A stretch of DNA of 38,566 bases, taken from assembly GCA_902558585.1 (NCBI GenBank), contig CACEEO010000009.1, positions 1-38,566 on the forward strand, in the 5' to 3' direction. Numbering within the stretch: the stretch's first letter is position 1; each line of letters opens with the position of its first letter. The stretch is from an uncultured Pelagibacteraceae bacterium. GTDB lineage: Bacteria; Pseudomonadota; Alphaproteobacteria; Pelagibacterales; Pelagibacteraceae. A program made the position numbers and the translations under genes. Below are positions 8,746-17,198 of the stretch, piece by piece. A model generated the notes under the pieces. It ran no database searches and was not told the origin of the DNA. It worked only from the letters and a program-made list of their open reading frames with translations.

Positions 8746-10968
8746 ATGCTCAAAATATTATTTTTAGGTTTCACCGTATCAATATTAATATTTTCAAATA
8801 ATCTCTTTGCTGAAATTAGTTCAGTTGTACCTTTAAAAAAACCTATTTTAACTGAAGAAGAAATTCAAAAGAAAATATCTATAAATATCCTTAAGCCATT
8901 AAAGAAGCCTACGAAAACCAAAGAAATTAAAATCGAAGAAGTGATTGTTAAAAAAGAGTTGGTTTTAAAAGAAAAAAAATTAAGTTTTAAAATACCGAAG
9001 AAAAAACCAACTATAGCTGGAACTAGCACAGCTAAGAATATTAAGATTTCAAGATATTATAGTAAAAAAGACTTTGGGTTAGCTAAAAAAGCCATTTCAG
9101 AAATGCAGAAAAGTAAATGGTCATCTGCGCTTAAAATAGCAAAAAAAGCTAAAGACAACTCTATTTATAATTTTATACAATGGAGACATCTTTTAACGTC
9201 TGGTAACCAGGCGTCCTTTTACGATTATCAAGTTTTTTTAAATAAAAATTCAGATTATCCTAGAATAAGCAGAGTTAAATATCTTGCTGAGCATAAACTT
9301 TCTACAGAAAGTGTTTCACCTAAAAAAATAATAAAATGGTTTGGAGAAAATGATCCATTAAGTGGTTATGGAAAAATGATACTTGGAGAAAGTCACATTT
9401 TAATTGGAGACAAAAATAAAGGTACAAAACTAATTAAAGAAGGTTGGGTCACAGCAGATTTATCTAAAAATGAATTAAAATATTTTAGAAAAAAATATAA
9501 AAAATATTTAAATGCAGATGACTATATTAAACGAGCTGATTATTTAGCATGGAATGGTGATCGTTGGAATTTACGAAGATTAATAAGATATCTGCCAAAA
9601 GATTATGAGCTTTTATATAACGCAAGACACCTTTTAATGAGTAAAGGTTATGGGGTTGACCAAGCAATAGCAAATGTTCCTCAAAAATTTAAGAATGATG
9701 CTGGGTTAAACTATGATCGATTGAAATGGAGAAGAAAAAAAGGACGTGTAGATTCTTCAACAGAAATCTTATTGAAAATAAGAAATGATAAAGAGTATTT
9801 AGTTAGGCCTGACAAATGGTGGAAAGAAAGAGAAATTATATCTAGAGCATTGCTTTATAAAAAGAAATATGAAATTTCATATAAAATTTCAAGCAATCAT
9901 GGAATGACTGAAGGATCTGAATATGCAGCTGCTGAATGGATGAGTGGATGGATAGCTTTAAGTTTTTTAAATGATCCAATAACTGCTAAAGATCATTTTA
10001 AAAATTTTTATGAAAATGTTAGTTATCCAATAAGCTTATCTAGAGGCGCTTATTGGCTTGGAAGAGCCTATGAAAAAATAGGTGAAAGAGAGCAATCAAA
10101 TAATTGGTACAGAGAAGCAACAAAATATCTTACTACTTACTATGGTCAGCTAGCTTTTTTAAAATTAAATCCAAATGGAAAATTTGAGTTAAACAAAGAC
10201 ATGAAAATAGATGCAAAATATAGAATTCAATTTTTTAATAAAGAACTAGTAAAAATTACTTATCTTCTAGATGAATTAAAGAAAGATAAATATACAAAAC
10301 ATATTTTAAGACATTTAGCTAATGATAATATAGCAAAAGGTAGTGAAGTTTTGGCCGCAGAATTAGCTACAAGTATAAATAGATATGATTTTGCTATTCA
10401 GGTTTCAAAAATTGCGTCTTATCAAAAAAGATTTCATAATAAATACAATTACCCAATAATTAGTACTCCTAAATATATTAATAAAAGAAAAATACCAGAA
10501 AGTGCTTTGATCTTATCTATAATTAGACAAGAAAGTGAATTTGATTTGGAAGCTAATAGTCATGCTGGTGCAAAAGGATTAATGCAATTGATGCCATACA
10601 CTGCAAAATTAGTTTCAAAACAAGCTAAGCTTCCTTATTCAAAATCAAGATTAACCACTGATCCAGAATATAATATTAATTTAGGTTCACATTATATTGC
10701 AGGTTTAATTCTACAATATGATGGTGCTTACCCTTTTGCAGTGGCTGCTTATAATGCTGGACCTAATAGAGTTAAATATTGGAAAAAAATAAATAAAGAT
10801 CCACAAAAAAAACAAGTTGATTATGTTGATTGGGTTGAATTAATAAAATTTAGAGAAACAAGAAATTACGTTCAGCGTGTAATGGAAAATTATAATGTCT
10901 ATAGATATATTTTGGAACAACGTCCTGTGACCATGAAAAACTTTTTTATAGATCAGCCTCTATTTTAA
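8746..10968 (+). CDS. slt: Soluble lytic murein transglycosylase (Slt70-like)
   Basis: Slt-type enzymes cleave the beta-1,4 bond between N-acetylmuramic acid and N-acetylglucosamine in peptidoglycan, forming 1,6-anhydro products in the periplasm. The 740-residue protein starts with a signal peptide (about 1-22, ending LFAEI), then a Lys/Pro-rich low-complexity segment (about 25-100) and a long alpha-helical superhelical region (about 100-570). The C-terminal transglycosylase domain (about 575-710) contains ILSIIRQESEFD with catalytic Glu596, then AKGLMQLMP and AAYNAGPNRV. Length and architecture match Slt70. The stop codon lies directly against the CCA end of the convergent tRNA-Ser. It is a standalone gene opposite dapA, which feeds peptidoglycan precursor synthesis. 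Confidence 0.95.
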   Translation: MLKILFLGFTVSILIFSNNLFAEISSVVPLKKPILTEEEIQKKISINILKPLKKPTKTKEIKIEEVIVKKELVLKEKKLSFKIPKKKPTIAGTSTAKNIKISRYYSKKDFGLAKKAISEMQKSKWSSALKIAKKAKDNSIYNFIQWRHLLTSGNQASFYDYQVFLNKNSDYPRISRVKYLAEHKLSTESVSPKKIIKWFGENDPLSGYGKMILGESHILIGDKNKGTKLIKEGWVTADLSKNELKYFRKKYKKYLNADDYIKRADYLAWNGDRWNLRRLIRYLPKDYELLYNARHLLMSKGYGVDQAIANVPQKFKNDAGLNYDRLKWRRKKGRVDSSTEILLKIRNDKEYLVRPDKWWKEREIISRALLYKKKYEISYKISSNHGMTEGSEYAAAEWMSGWIALSFLNDPITAKDHFKNFYENVSYPISLSRGAYWLGRAYEKIGEREQSNNWYREATKYLTTYYGQLAFLKLNPNGKFELNKDMKIDAKYRIQFFNKELVKITYLLDELKKDKYTKHILRHLANDNIAKGSEVLAAELATSINRYDFAIQVSKIASYQKRFHNKYNYPIISTPKYINKRKIPESALILSIIRQESEFDLEANSHAGAKGLMQLMPYTAKLVSKQAKLPYSKSRLTTDPEYNINLGSHYIAGLILQYDGAYPFAVAAYNAGPNRVKYWKKINKDPQKKQVDYVDWVELIKFRETRNYVQRVMENYNVYRYILEQRPVTMKNFFIDQPLF

Positions 10969-11060
10969 TGGCGGAAGAGGAGGGATTCGAACCCTCGGTA
11001 CAAGTTTCCTCGCACGGTCATTTAGCAAACGACTGGTTTCAGCCTCTCACCCACTCTTCC
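10969..11060 (-). tRNA. tRNA-Ser (anticodon GCU)
   Basis: Read on the minus strand, the 92 nt fold as a class II tRNA. The acceptor stem GGAAGAG/CTCTTCC is followed by discriminator G and an encoded CCA. There is a D-arm with AGAGGCTGAAA. The anticodon arm GTCGT-TTGCTAA-ATGAC carries anticodon GCT (plus-strand 11024-11026). A long variable arm has a GAAA loop, as expected for serine, and the T-arm is GAGGG-TTCGAAT-CCCTC. It reads AGC/AGU codons. It lies between two plus-strand genes and abuts the slt stop codon. Confidence 0.97.
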
Positions 11061-11127
11061 GTATGACATTGTGTATTAAGCGATTGTATTGAAAATTCAA
11101 TATATATAAAGTAATTATTCAATTATT
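11061..11127. promoter_or_regulatory. Divergent region between tRNA-Ser and soxB
   Basis: This 67-bp AT-rich spacer must hold the promoters for the minus-strand tRNA and for soxBDAG. A small inverted repeat, TTGAA-AA-TTCAA at 11089-11100, sits 27 bp before the soxB ATG and could be an operator, although its A/T content makes chance occurrence likely. There is no room for a glycine riboswitch, and none of its conserved blocks is visible. Confidence 0.25.
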
Positions 11128-12381
11128 ATGAGAAATAAGTATTCAGTATTTTCGTTAATCAAAAATGCTCTTTCATATCATGAAAATTGGCAAAGAGCAT
11201 GGAAAGACCCTGCGCCTAAAAAAGAGTACGATGCAGTTATTGTTGGTGGTGGAGGCCATGGATTAGCAACAGCCTACTATTTAGCAAAAAAACATAACAT
11301 GAATAATATTGCTGTAGTCGAGAAAGGTTGGATTGGTGGTGGAAATACTGGTCGTAATACTACTATTATTAGATCAAATTATTTATGGGACGCCAGTGCT
11401 GGTTTATATGATCATGCATTAAAAATTTGGGAAGGTTTATCTCAAGAACTAAACTACAATGTAATGTTTAGTCAAAGAGGTGTAATGAACCTAGCACATA
11501 ATTTACAAGATGTTAGAGATTTAAAAAGAAGAACACATGCAAATAGACTAAATGGAATTGATGCAGTCTACTTGAGCACTGAAGAAGTTAAAAAATTTTG
11601 TCCAATTATAAATACATCACCAGATATTAGATATCCTGTTTTAGGAGGAACTTTACAACGTAGAGCTGGTACAGCAAGACACGATGCAGTTGCTTGGGGA
11701 TATGCTAGAGGAGCTGATGCAATGGGTGTTGATATTATTCAAAATTGTGAAGTTAAAGGAATTAAAAGAAATGGAGATAGTGTTGAAGGAATAGAAACAA
11801 CTAAAGGATTTATAAAAACTAAGAAAGTTGGTGTAGTTGCAGCTGGTCATTCTAGTGTAATAGCTAATATGGCTGGTCTAAGACTTCCACTTGAAAGTAA
11901 ACCTTTACAGGCTTTAGTTTCTGAACCTGTAAAACCAATTATTGATACAGTTGTAATGTCTAACGCAGTGCATGCTTATGTAAGTCAATCTGACAAAGGA
12001 GAATTGGTCATTGGTGCTGGAACAGATGATTATGTTTCTTATACTCAAAAAGGTAGTCATCAAATAGTTGAAGGAACATTAAATGCTATTTTAGAATTGT
12101 ATCCAATTTTCAGTAGAATGAGAATGTTAAGACAATGGGGAGGAATAGTAGATATTTGTCCTGACGCTAGTCCAATTTTAAGTAAAACTTCAATTAAAGG
12201 ATTATACTTTAATTGTGGTTGGGGTACTGGGGGATTTAAAGCAACTCCTGGATCTGGAGATTTATTTGCTCATACTATTGCAAACGATGAACCTCACAAA
12301 CTTAATGCTGCATTTAATTTAAATAGATTTGTAAGCGGTGACCTTGTTGATGAACATGGTGCTGCAGCGGTTGCTCATTAA
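11128..12381 (+). CDS. soxB: Sarcosine oxidase, beta subunit
   Basis: SoxB is the flavin-bearing subunit of heterotetrameric sarcosine oxidase, which oxidatively demethylates sarcosine to glycine, passing the methyl group to tetrahydrofolate and making H2O2. The 417-residue protein begins with the typical [20 protein letters not shown], followed by the dinucleotide-binding [14 protein letters not shown] (FAD). The segment [16 protein letters not shown] contains the His that carries covalent FMN in characterised family members. The C-terminal [14 protein letters not shown] matches the DAO-family end. It is the first gene of soxBDAG and overlaps soxD by 1 nt. Length is normal. Confidence 0.97.
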   Translation: MRNKYSVFSLIKNALSYHENWQRAWKDPAPKKEYDAVIVGGGGHGLATAYYLAKKHNMNNIAVVEKGWIGGGNTGRNTTIIRSNYLWDASAGLYDHALKIWEGLSQELNYNVMFSQRGVMNLAHNLQDVRDLKRRTHANRLNGIDAVYLSTEEVKKFCPIINTSPDIRYPVLGGTLQRRAGTARHDAVAWGYARGADAMGVDIIQNCEVKGIKRNGDSVEGIETTKGFIKTKKVGVVAAGHSSVIANMAGLRLPLESKPLQALVSEPVKPIIDTVVMSNAVHAYVSQSDKGELVIGAGTDDYVSYTQKGSHQIVEGTLNAILELYPIFSRMRMLRQWGGIVDICPDASPILSKTSIKGLYFNCGWGTGGFKATPGSGDLFAHTIANDEPHKLNAAFNLNRFVSGDLVDEHGAAAVAH

Positions 12382-12656
12382 TGTTTTTAATAAACTGTCC
12401 ATACTGTGGAGAACGAGATCAGCAAGAATTTAAGGCTGGCGGTGAAGCTCACATCGAAAGACCTAAGCAACCAACAGAATTAAGTGATGATGAATGGGCA
12501 GAATATTTATTTATGAGAAAAAATATTAAAGGTGTTCAATTTGAAAGATGGAACCATGCACATGGTTGTCGTAAGTGGTTTAATATAGTTAGAGATACAT
12601 CTAATGATGAAATAAAAGCAATTTACAAAATGGGTGAAAAACCACCTTCTCAATAA
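12381..12656 (+). CDS. soxD: Sarcosine oxidase, delta subunit
   Basis: SoxD is the small zinc-binding subunit of heterotetrameric sarcosine oxidase. The 91-residue protein has the N-terminal zinc ligands CPYCGERDQQEF and the conserved GGEAHIERP, with a C-terminal HAHGCRKWFN giving the remaining His/Cys ligands. Length and motifs are typical. Its ATG overlaps the soxB stop by 1 nt, and soxA begins 1 nt after its stop, so the subunits are translationally coupled. Confidence 0.96.
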   Translation: MFLINCPYCGERDQQEFKAGGEAHIERPKQPTELSDDEWAEYLFMRKNIKGVQFERWNHAHGCRKWFNIVRDTSNDEIKAIYKMGEKPPSQ

Positions 12657-12657
12657 A

Positions 12658-13422
12658 ATGACTAAAAACTTAAGAGTAAAATCTAGCGAGTATATTGATG
12701 AAACTAATAGAATTTCCTTTAAATTTAACGGCAGAACTTATCATGGCTTCAGAGGTGATACATTAGCTTCAGCATTACTTGCAAATGATGTTCATTTAGT
12801 TGGAAGAAGTTTTAAATATCATAGACCAAGAGGAATTATGACTTCTGGTTCCGAAGAACCAAATGCCATAGTTCAAATAAATCCTGGTACCAACAGAACA
12901 GAACCTAATGTTAGAGCAACAGAAGTCGAGATTTACGAAGGTTTGGAGGCATCCAGTCAAAATTGTTGGCCAAGTGTAGAATTTGATATTGGTGGAATAA
13001 ACAATTTTCTCTCCCCTTTTTTTCCAGCGGGTTTTTATTACAAAACATTTATGTGGCCTGCTAGTTTCTGGGAGAAATATGAATTTTTCATACGACACTC
13101 AGCCGGTTTAGGAAAATCACCAACATCAAGTGACCCTGACATTTATGACCACCGAAATATTCACTGTGATGTATTGGTTGTAGGTGCAGGTATATCTGGA
13201 ATATTAGCAGCAAAAAATGCAGCTAAAAATAATTTTAAAACGTTGTTAGTTGATGAAAAAAATGAAATTGGTGGCTCAACTATTTATGAAAATAACGAAT
13301 TTAACAAAATTGATAATAAAACTCCATCTGAATGGTTAAAAAAAGAAATAGAGGAAATTAAAAATATTAAAAAACTTGAAATAAAAAACAAGAACAAGTG
13401 TAGCTGCTTATCATCAATATAA
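12658..13422 (+). CDS. soxA: Sarcosine oxidase alpha subunit, N-terminal part (frame broken)
   Basis: This is the first quarter of the large SoxA subunit. It has the N-terminal Fer2_4-like domain (YHGFRGDTLASALLAN, RSFKYHRPRGIMTSGSEEPN) and the start of the NAD-binding domain (CDVLVVGAGISGILAAKNAA, ending near DEKNEIGGS). SoxA is normally about 1000 residues in one chain; here the frame ends at a TAA at 13420-13422 after 254 residues. The last dozen residues (NKNKCSCLSSI) do not look like SoxA. The overlapping +1 frame reads KTRTSVAAYHQYNY, which does. The ATG at 12658, one base after the soxD stop, is preferred to the ATG at 12634 inside soxD. The rest of the subunit is the next entry. Confidence 0.9.
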   Translation: MTKNLRVKSSEYIDETNRISFKFNGRTYHGFRGDTLASALLANDVHLVGRSFKYHRPRGIMTSGSEEPNAIVQINPGTNRTEPNVRATEVEIYEGLEASSQNCWPSVEFDIGGINNFLSPFFPAGFYYKTFMWPASFWEKYEFFIRHSAGLGKSPTSSDPDIYDHRNIHCDVLVVGAGISGILAAKNAAKNNFKTLLVDEKNEIGGSTIYENNEFNKIDNKTPSEWLKKEIEEIKNIKKLEIKNKNKCSCLSSI

Positions 13423-13429
13423 TTATCTT

Positions 13430-15664
13430 TTGGCTAGAGAAAATCTAACTGATCATTTAGAGGCAAAAGATAAAACAAATAAAATCAGACAAAGACTTCT
13501 AAAAATTAGAGCTAAGAAAGTTATTTTGGCCACAGGTGCTTTGGAAAGACCTTTGATATTTAATAATAATGATAGACCAGGAATAATGCTTTCATCTGCT
13601 GTTAAAAAATACAGTGAATTTTATGGAGTTGCTTGTGGTAGTAAAAATGTATTTTTTACTAATAATGATAGTGCTTACGAAAGTGCTTTGTCACTATATA
13701 ACAAAGGTATCAATGTTGAGGCAATTATTGATATAAGAGAACAATCTGAAAGTAAAATTGTTAAAAAAGTAAAAGAAGCAGGCATTAAAATTTACTGGTC
13801 ACACTCAATTGTTGATACAACTGGTTACAAAAGACTAAATAGTGTTTCAATAATGAAGCTATCTAATGATGGTACTTCAGTTACTGGAAGTAAAATTTCT
13901 ATTTTATGTGATTGCTTAGGAGTTGCTGGTGGTTGGACGCCTGCAGTACATTTATATACACAATCAGGCAGTAAACTTAAGTTCGATGATGAAAAAAAGG
14001 TTTTCTTACCTAATCAAAATTCATCTGACCAAATAAGTGTAGGATCTTGTGGTGGAGATTTTAAAATTGATGAAATTATTAAAAATTTAAGTCAAAAGCT
14101 TAAAGATAACTTAAATATTAAAGAAACAGATTTAGACAATATTAAAGTTGAAATTGATGAGGAAAATTCAAAGAGAAATATTTGGTTACTACCAACTGAC
14201 AAGCCCTTTGGGAAAACTAAACCATTTGTAGATTATCAAAACGATGCAACCGCTAAAGATATCAAGCTAGCATTAAGAGAAGGTTTTAGATCTATTGAGC
14301 ATGTTAAAAGATACACGACTACGGGTATGGGAACTGATCAAGGTAAAATAGGAAATATGCATGCATTAGGAATAATTGCAGATACTACCGGCGTTAAAAT
14401 GGGAGAATTAGGAACTACTACATTCAGACCTCCTTACACACCATTAACATTTGGAACTATTGTAGGTCGAAATGTAGGAAAGTTTTTTGATATTTTTAGA
14501 AGAACGCCAATGAATGATTGGCATGTTAAAAATAAAGCTGAATTTGAAAATGTCGGTCAATGGAAGAGAGCATGGTACTATCCTATTAAAGGAGAAACCA
14601 TGCATCAAGCAGTTCAAAGAGAAAGTAAAGCTGCTAGAGAAAGTGCTGGTATACTGGATGCGTCTACTCTTGGTAAAATTGATATTCAAGGAAGTGATGC
14701 TTCTGAATTTTTAAATAGAGTTTATACAAATGCTTGGTCAAAATTAGCTATAGGAAAATGTAGATATGGCCTAATGCTAAATGAGGATGGTATGGTTTAT
14801 GATGATGGGGTTACGACTAGATTGGGTGAAAATCATTATATCATGACCACGACAACTGGTGGCGCTGCTAATGTTTTAGGTAAACTTGAAGATTATCTTC
14901 AAACAGAATGGCCTGAGCTTGATGTTTACTTAACTTCTGTAACAGATCATTATGCTACAGTAAGTTTATGTGGACCTAATAGTAAAAAAATTCTTAAGAA
15001 AATAATTCCCGATTTAGATTTATCAAATGAAAGCTTTCCTCACATGTCATTCAAAGAAGCGAATATCGGACATATTCAATGCAGAATAATGAGAATTAGT
15101 TTTACTGGAGAACACAGCTACGAAATAAATGTTCAAGCAAGTTATGGGAAAGATTTATGGGAAAAGTGTATTGAGGCAGGCAAAGAGTTTAACATTACAC
15201 CTTATGGGACTGAAACAATGCACTTATTAAGAGCAGAAAAAGGTTTCATCATTGTTGGTCAAGATACAGATGGAACAATGACTCCTATAGATCTTCAAAT
15301 GGATTGGATAGTAAGCAAGAAGAAATACGATTTCATTGGTAAAAGATCTCTTTATAGATCTGATACAATGAGAGAAGATAGAAAACAATTAGTAGGGTTA
15401 TTAACCGATGATCCAAATACAGTATTGGAAGAAGGAGCACAAATAGTTTCTGAGTTAAATCAAAGTCCAGTCGAAATGCTTGGACATGTAACTTCAAGTT
15501 ATTTTAGTCCAAACTTAAATAAATCAATAGCACTTGCAGTTGTAAGAGGTGGAAAAGACATGATGGGAAAAAAACTTTTTGTGCCAATGGAAAATAAAAA
15601 TATTAATGTAACTGTTGCGAATCCAGTATTTTATGATGAGAAAAATGAGAGGTTAAATGCTTAA
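13430..15664 (+). CDS. soxA: Sarcosine oxidase alpha subunit, C-terminal part (frame broken)
   Basis: This is the remaining three quarters of SoxA. It includes the rest of the NAD/FAD-type fold (KVILATGALERPLIFNNNDR) and then the GcvT-like aminomethyltransferase half that moves the one-carbon unit to tetrahydrofolate (RRTPMNDWHVKN, ILDASTLGKIDIQG, SFTGEHSYEINV, TEMHLLRAEKGF). The start given is a TTG at 13430, but family similarity in this frame extends upstream to about 13388. It is therefore a continuation of the N-terminal part, not an independent gene. The frame is +1 relative to 12658-13422, and removing one A from the A6 run at 13383-13388 would join them. It overlaps soxG by 8 nt. A real frameshift would inactivate the enzyme; a base-call error is equally possible. 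Confidence 0.92.
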   Translation: MARENLTDHLEAKDKTNKIRQRLLKIRAKKVILATGALERPLIFNNNDRPGIMLSSAVKKYSEFYGVACGSKNVFFTNNDSAYESALSLYNKGINVEAIIDIREQSESKIVKKVKEAGIKIYWSHSIVDTTGYKRLNSVSIMKLSNDGTSVTGSKISILCDCLGVAGGWTPAVHLYTQSGSKLKFDDEKKVFLPNQNSSDQISVGSCGGDFKIDEIIKNLSQKLKDNLNIKETDLDNIKVEIDEENSKRNIWLLPTDKPFGKTKPFVDYQNDATAKDIKLALREGFRSIEHVKRYTTTGMGTDQGKIGNMHALGIIADTTGVKMGELGTTTFRPPYTPLTFGTIVGRNVGKFFDIFRRTPMNDWHVKNKAEFENVGQWKRAWYYPIKGETMHQAVQRESKAARESAGILDASTLGKIDIQGSDASEFLNRVYTNAWSKLAIGKCRYGLMLNEDGMVYDDGVTTRLGENHYIMTTTTGGAANVLGKLEDYLQTEWPELDVYLTSVTDHYATVSLCGPNSKKILKKIIPDLDLSNESFPHMSFKEANIGHIQCRIMRISFTGEHSYEINVQASYGKDLWEKCIEAGKEFNITPYGTETMHLLRAEKGFIIVGQDTDGTMTPIDLQMDWIVSKKKYDFIGKRSLYRSDTMREDRKQLVGLLTDDPNTVLEEGAQIVSELNQSPVEMLGHVTSSYFSPNLNKSIALAVVRGGKDMMGKKLFVPMENKNINVTVANPVFYDEKNERLNA

Positions 15665-16220
15665 CTATAATCTAGTTATTAAAAATGAAATTAATCAAGA
15701 GAGTGTTTCTGTAAAAGAAATCTCTCCAGTAATGAAAATTAATTTAAGAGGTAAAAAAAGAGAGTTTTTAACAAACATAGGTAAAAATCTTAATATGATC
15801 TTACCTACAGAGGCAAATACTTCAACAACTAGTGATAAATTAACATCAATATGGCTTAGTCCAGATGAATGGATGATATTTTCAAATGAACTTGTAAACA
15901 AAGATACCAATAAATACGAACTATATGAAATGTTGTTTAATAGTATTTCAAAAAAGAATTTAGGTGCAGTTATCGATGTAACAGATCAATTTGTTCAATT
16001 AGAGATTAAAGGCAGAAATATCTTTGAAATTTTTGCAGCAGGATGTCCTTTTAACTTTAATGAATTTAAAGAAAAAAAAGGATCAACAACACAGACAGTT
16101 TTAAATCATATAGATGTAATTCTGCACCATAAAGAAGAAAATGTAGTGAACCTATTTGTCAGACGATCATTTGCTCAACATTTATGGGATTGGATTGAAG
16201 ATAGTAGCTCGAGATTATAA
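15657..16220 (+). CDS. soxG: Sarcosine oxidase, gamma subunit
   Basis: SoxG is the fourth subunit of heterotetrameric sarcosine oxidase. The 187-residue protein is low in conservation but shows the family core: IWLSPDEWMIFS in the middle, AVIDVTDQFVQLEIKG, and the C-terminal FVRRSFAQHLWDWIED. Its position at the end of soxBDA, with an 8-nt overlap with soxA, makes the assignment secure. It is convergent with the first gene of the accessory block, leaving 10 bp between stops. Confidence 0.94.
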   Translation: MLNYNLVIKNEINQESVSVKEISPVMKINLRGKKREFLTNIGKNLNMILPTEANTSTTSDKLTSIWLSPDEWMIFSNELVNKDTNKYELYEMLFNSISKKNLGAVIDVTDQFVQLEIKGRNIFEIFAAGCPFNFNEFKEKKGSTTQTVLNHIDVILHHKEENVVNLFVRRSFAQHLWDWIEDSSSRL

Positions 16221-16253
16221 AAATAAATAATTAACTATCTAATTTATTTATTT
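16221..16253. terminator. Possible bidirectional terminator between soxG and the convergent gene
   Basis: AAATAAATAA (16221-16230) and TTATTTATTT (16244-16253) form a perfect 10-bp inverted repeat with a 13-nt loop, directly after the soxG stop and over the end of the convergent gene. It is made only of A/T pairs, so it would be a weak hairpin. It marks the boundary between the sox operon and the accessory block. Confidence 0.3.
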
Positions 16254-16797
16254 CTTTACATTGTTTATGAGCTTCTAAAACAGAAGGAACAAGCTTATCT
16301 AAATTCCATCTATTTATTGATATATCAAAATATTTACTAGCTTTAAAATCTATGCCATCAATGATTTCAATCTCAAATCTTTGTTCCTCTATATAAAAAT
16401 TGTTTAATTTATAAATATATTCTTTAATTGGAAACGATCCTAAGGATAATAATACTCTATAACCCATTAAAAATGGCTGTATATGATCCACATAAGCAGT
16501 AACTTCTTCTTCATTAATTTTTATTGGTATATTTTTGTTTAATAGTTGTTTTATATCTCCAGGCTGTTCATATGTGTAAAAAGTGAAATTATGCCAAACT
16601 TTTTCACAGTTATCTTTGGATTGAATAAAAAAATTTAAACTGTCTCCATGAATTACTTCTCCATATACTCGGGCATATGTTAAACTTTCGTATTTATCAA
16701 TTGTCCACATATCATCTTCTTCAGCTTGAGCATGATAGGCAAAAACAATAAAAAATAGAGATAAGTGTAGTAAAACAATAAGCAAAACTCTTTTCAT
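16231..16797 (-). CDS. Secreted protein of unknown function (188 aa)
   Basis: The protein begins with a clear Sec signal peptide (about 1-25, hydrophobic core LLIVLLHLSLFFIVFAY, probable cleavage after AQA). The mature part is about 163 residues, mixed beta/alpha in appearance, with two cysteines (in DNCEKVW and KQCKEI) that could pair in the periplasm. I recognise no family. It overlaps the preceding 61-residue gene by 4 nt, so the two form a translationally coupled pair. The pair lies 219 bp downstream of the nine-gene run and on the same strand, so it could be the tail of that transcript or a separate unit. No catalytic motif is apparent. Confidence 0.8.
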   Translation of the reverse strand: MKRVLLIVLLHLSLFFIVFAYHAQAEEDDMWTIDKYESLTYARVYGEVIHGDSLNFFIQSKDNCEKVWHNFTFYTYEQPGDIKQLLNKNIPIKINEEEVTAYVDHIQPFLMGYRVLLSLGSFPIKEYIYKLNNFYIEEQRFEIEIIDGIDFKASKYFDISINRWNLDKLVPSVLEAHKQCKEINKLDS

Positions 16798-16979
16798 GAT
16801 TTAAGCTCCACTTTGTATCCATTATTCTCAAATATTTTTATGATCTTGTCCCAAACTAGACTGTTGTGTTCACCTGGTCTTATTTCAAATTTAAACGATT
16901 GTTTGTAAACGGGATTGCAGTTATCGTATGCGATATATGTACTGACATGACAGTACTTACAGACACGGCCTATTTCCAT
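16794..16979 (-). CDS. Small CxxC-containing protein of unknown function (61 aa)
   Basis: This short gene is supported by an ATG at 16977-16979 preceded by a strong Shine-Dalgarno AAGGAG nine bases upstream, one of the clearest in the window, and by a 4-nt overlap with the next gene. The protein has Cys7, Cys10 and Cys20 (RVCKYCHVS and DNCNP), with no signal peptide or membrane helix. CxxCH could suggest haem attachment, but without an export signal a metal-binding or zinc-ribbon-like role is more plausible. The C-terminal half (VWDKIIKIFENNGYKV) looks like a small alpha/beta tail. I recognise no family. Confidence 0.7.
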   Translation of the reverse strand: MEIGRVCKYCHVSTYIAYDNCNPVYKQSFKFEIRPGEHNSLVWDKIIKIFENNGYKVELKS

Positions 16980-17042
16980 GTATTAAAACTCCTTAGATTA
17001 GTTGATTTTTTAAAGGTAAGTAATTTATAATTAGTTATGGTC

Positions 17043-17119
17043 TCAATCCTTTTCTGCTTACTTGAATTACGCAACAAGGGAGATAATAAAAAAAGCGGAA
17101 TTGTATAGAAAAGGATTGA
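17043..17119. repeat. Perfect 13-bp inverted repeat with 51-nt loop in a 219-bp intergenic gap
   Basis: TCAATCCTTTTCT (17043-17055) and AGAAAAGGATTGA (17107-17119) are exact reverse complements. The loop adds GCTT (17056-17059) opposite AAGC (17093-17096) and a CTTG/CAAG pair, so a branched hairpin is possible. The element fills most of the gap 16980-17198, downstream of the nine-gene run and upstream of the 61-residue gene. No open frame occupies the gap. It could be a structured RNA, a processing or termination element between two parts of a transcript, or the remains of a mobile element. It does not match an RNA class I recognise. Confidence 0.6.
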
Positions 17120-17198
17120 AATCCAATGCATGACATAATTTAGAACACTAATTCGTGGTTTGATTTAGACTTAATTTTGTTAGAAAAAAGAATAATTT

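Noticed and set aside
10969..11060. tRNA-Ser as an attachment site for an integrated element
   Set aside because: No integrase gene and no repeated tRNA 3' end was found downstream; slt and soxB flank it in ordinary core arrangement.
11653..11850. Antisense frame inside soxB (65 aa)
   Set aside because: Ser/Asn/Thr-rich low-complexity shadow of a strongly conserved gene.
12634..12657. Upstream ATG for soxA
   Set aside because: It lies inside soxD and adds eight residues that are not family-like; the ATG at 12658, one base after the soxD stop, fits better.
12796..13098. Antisense 100-aa frame inside soxA
   Set aside because: Opposite strand of conserved SoxA coding sequence; no start context or recognisable motif.
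13382..13390. A-AAA-AAC slippery heptamer as a programmed frameshift in soxA
   Set aside because: That heptamer promotes -1 shifting, whereas joining the two soxA parts needs +1 (or -2). There is no obvious stimulatory structure, and SoxA is normally a single uninterrupted frame.
16794..16979. CxxCH in the 61-aa protein as a c-type haem site
   Set aside because: No signal peptide or anchor, and haem attachment occurs in the periplasm; a metal-binding cysteine pair is more likely.
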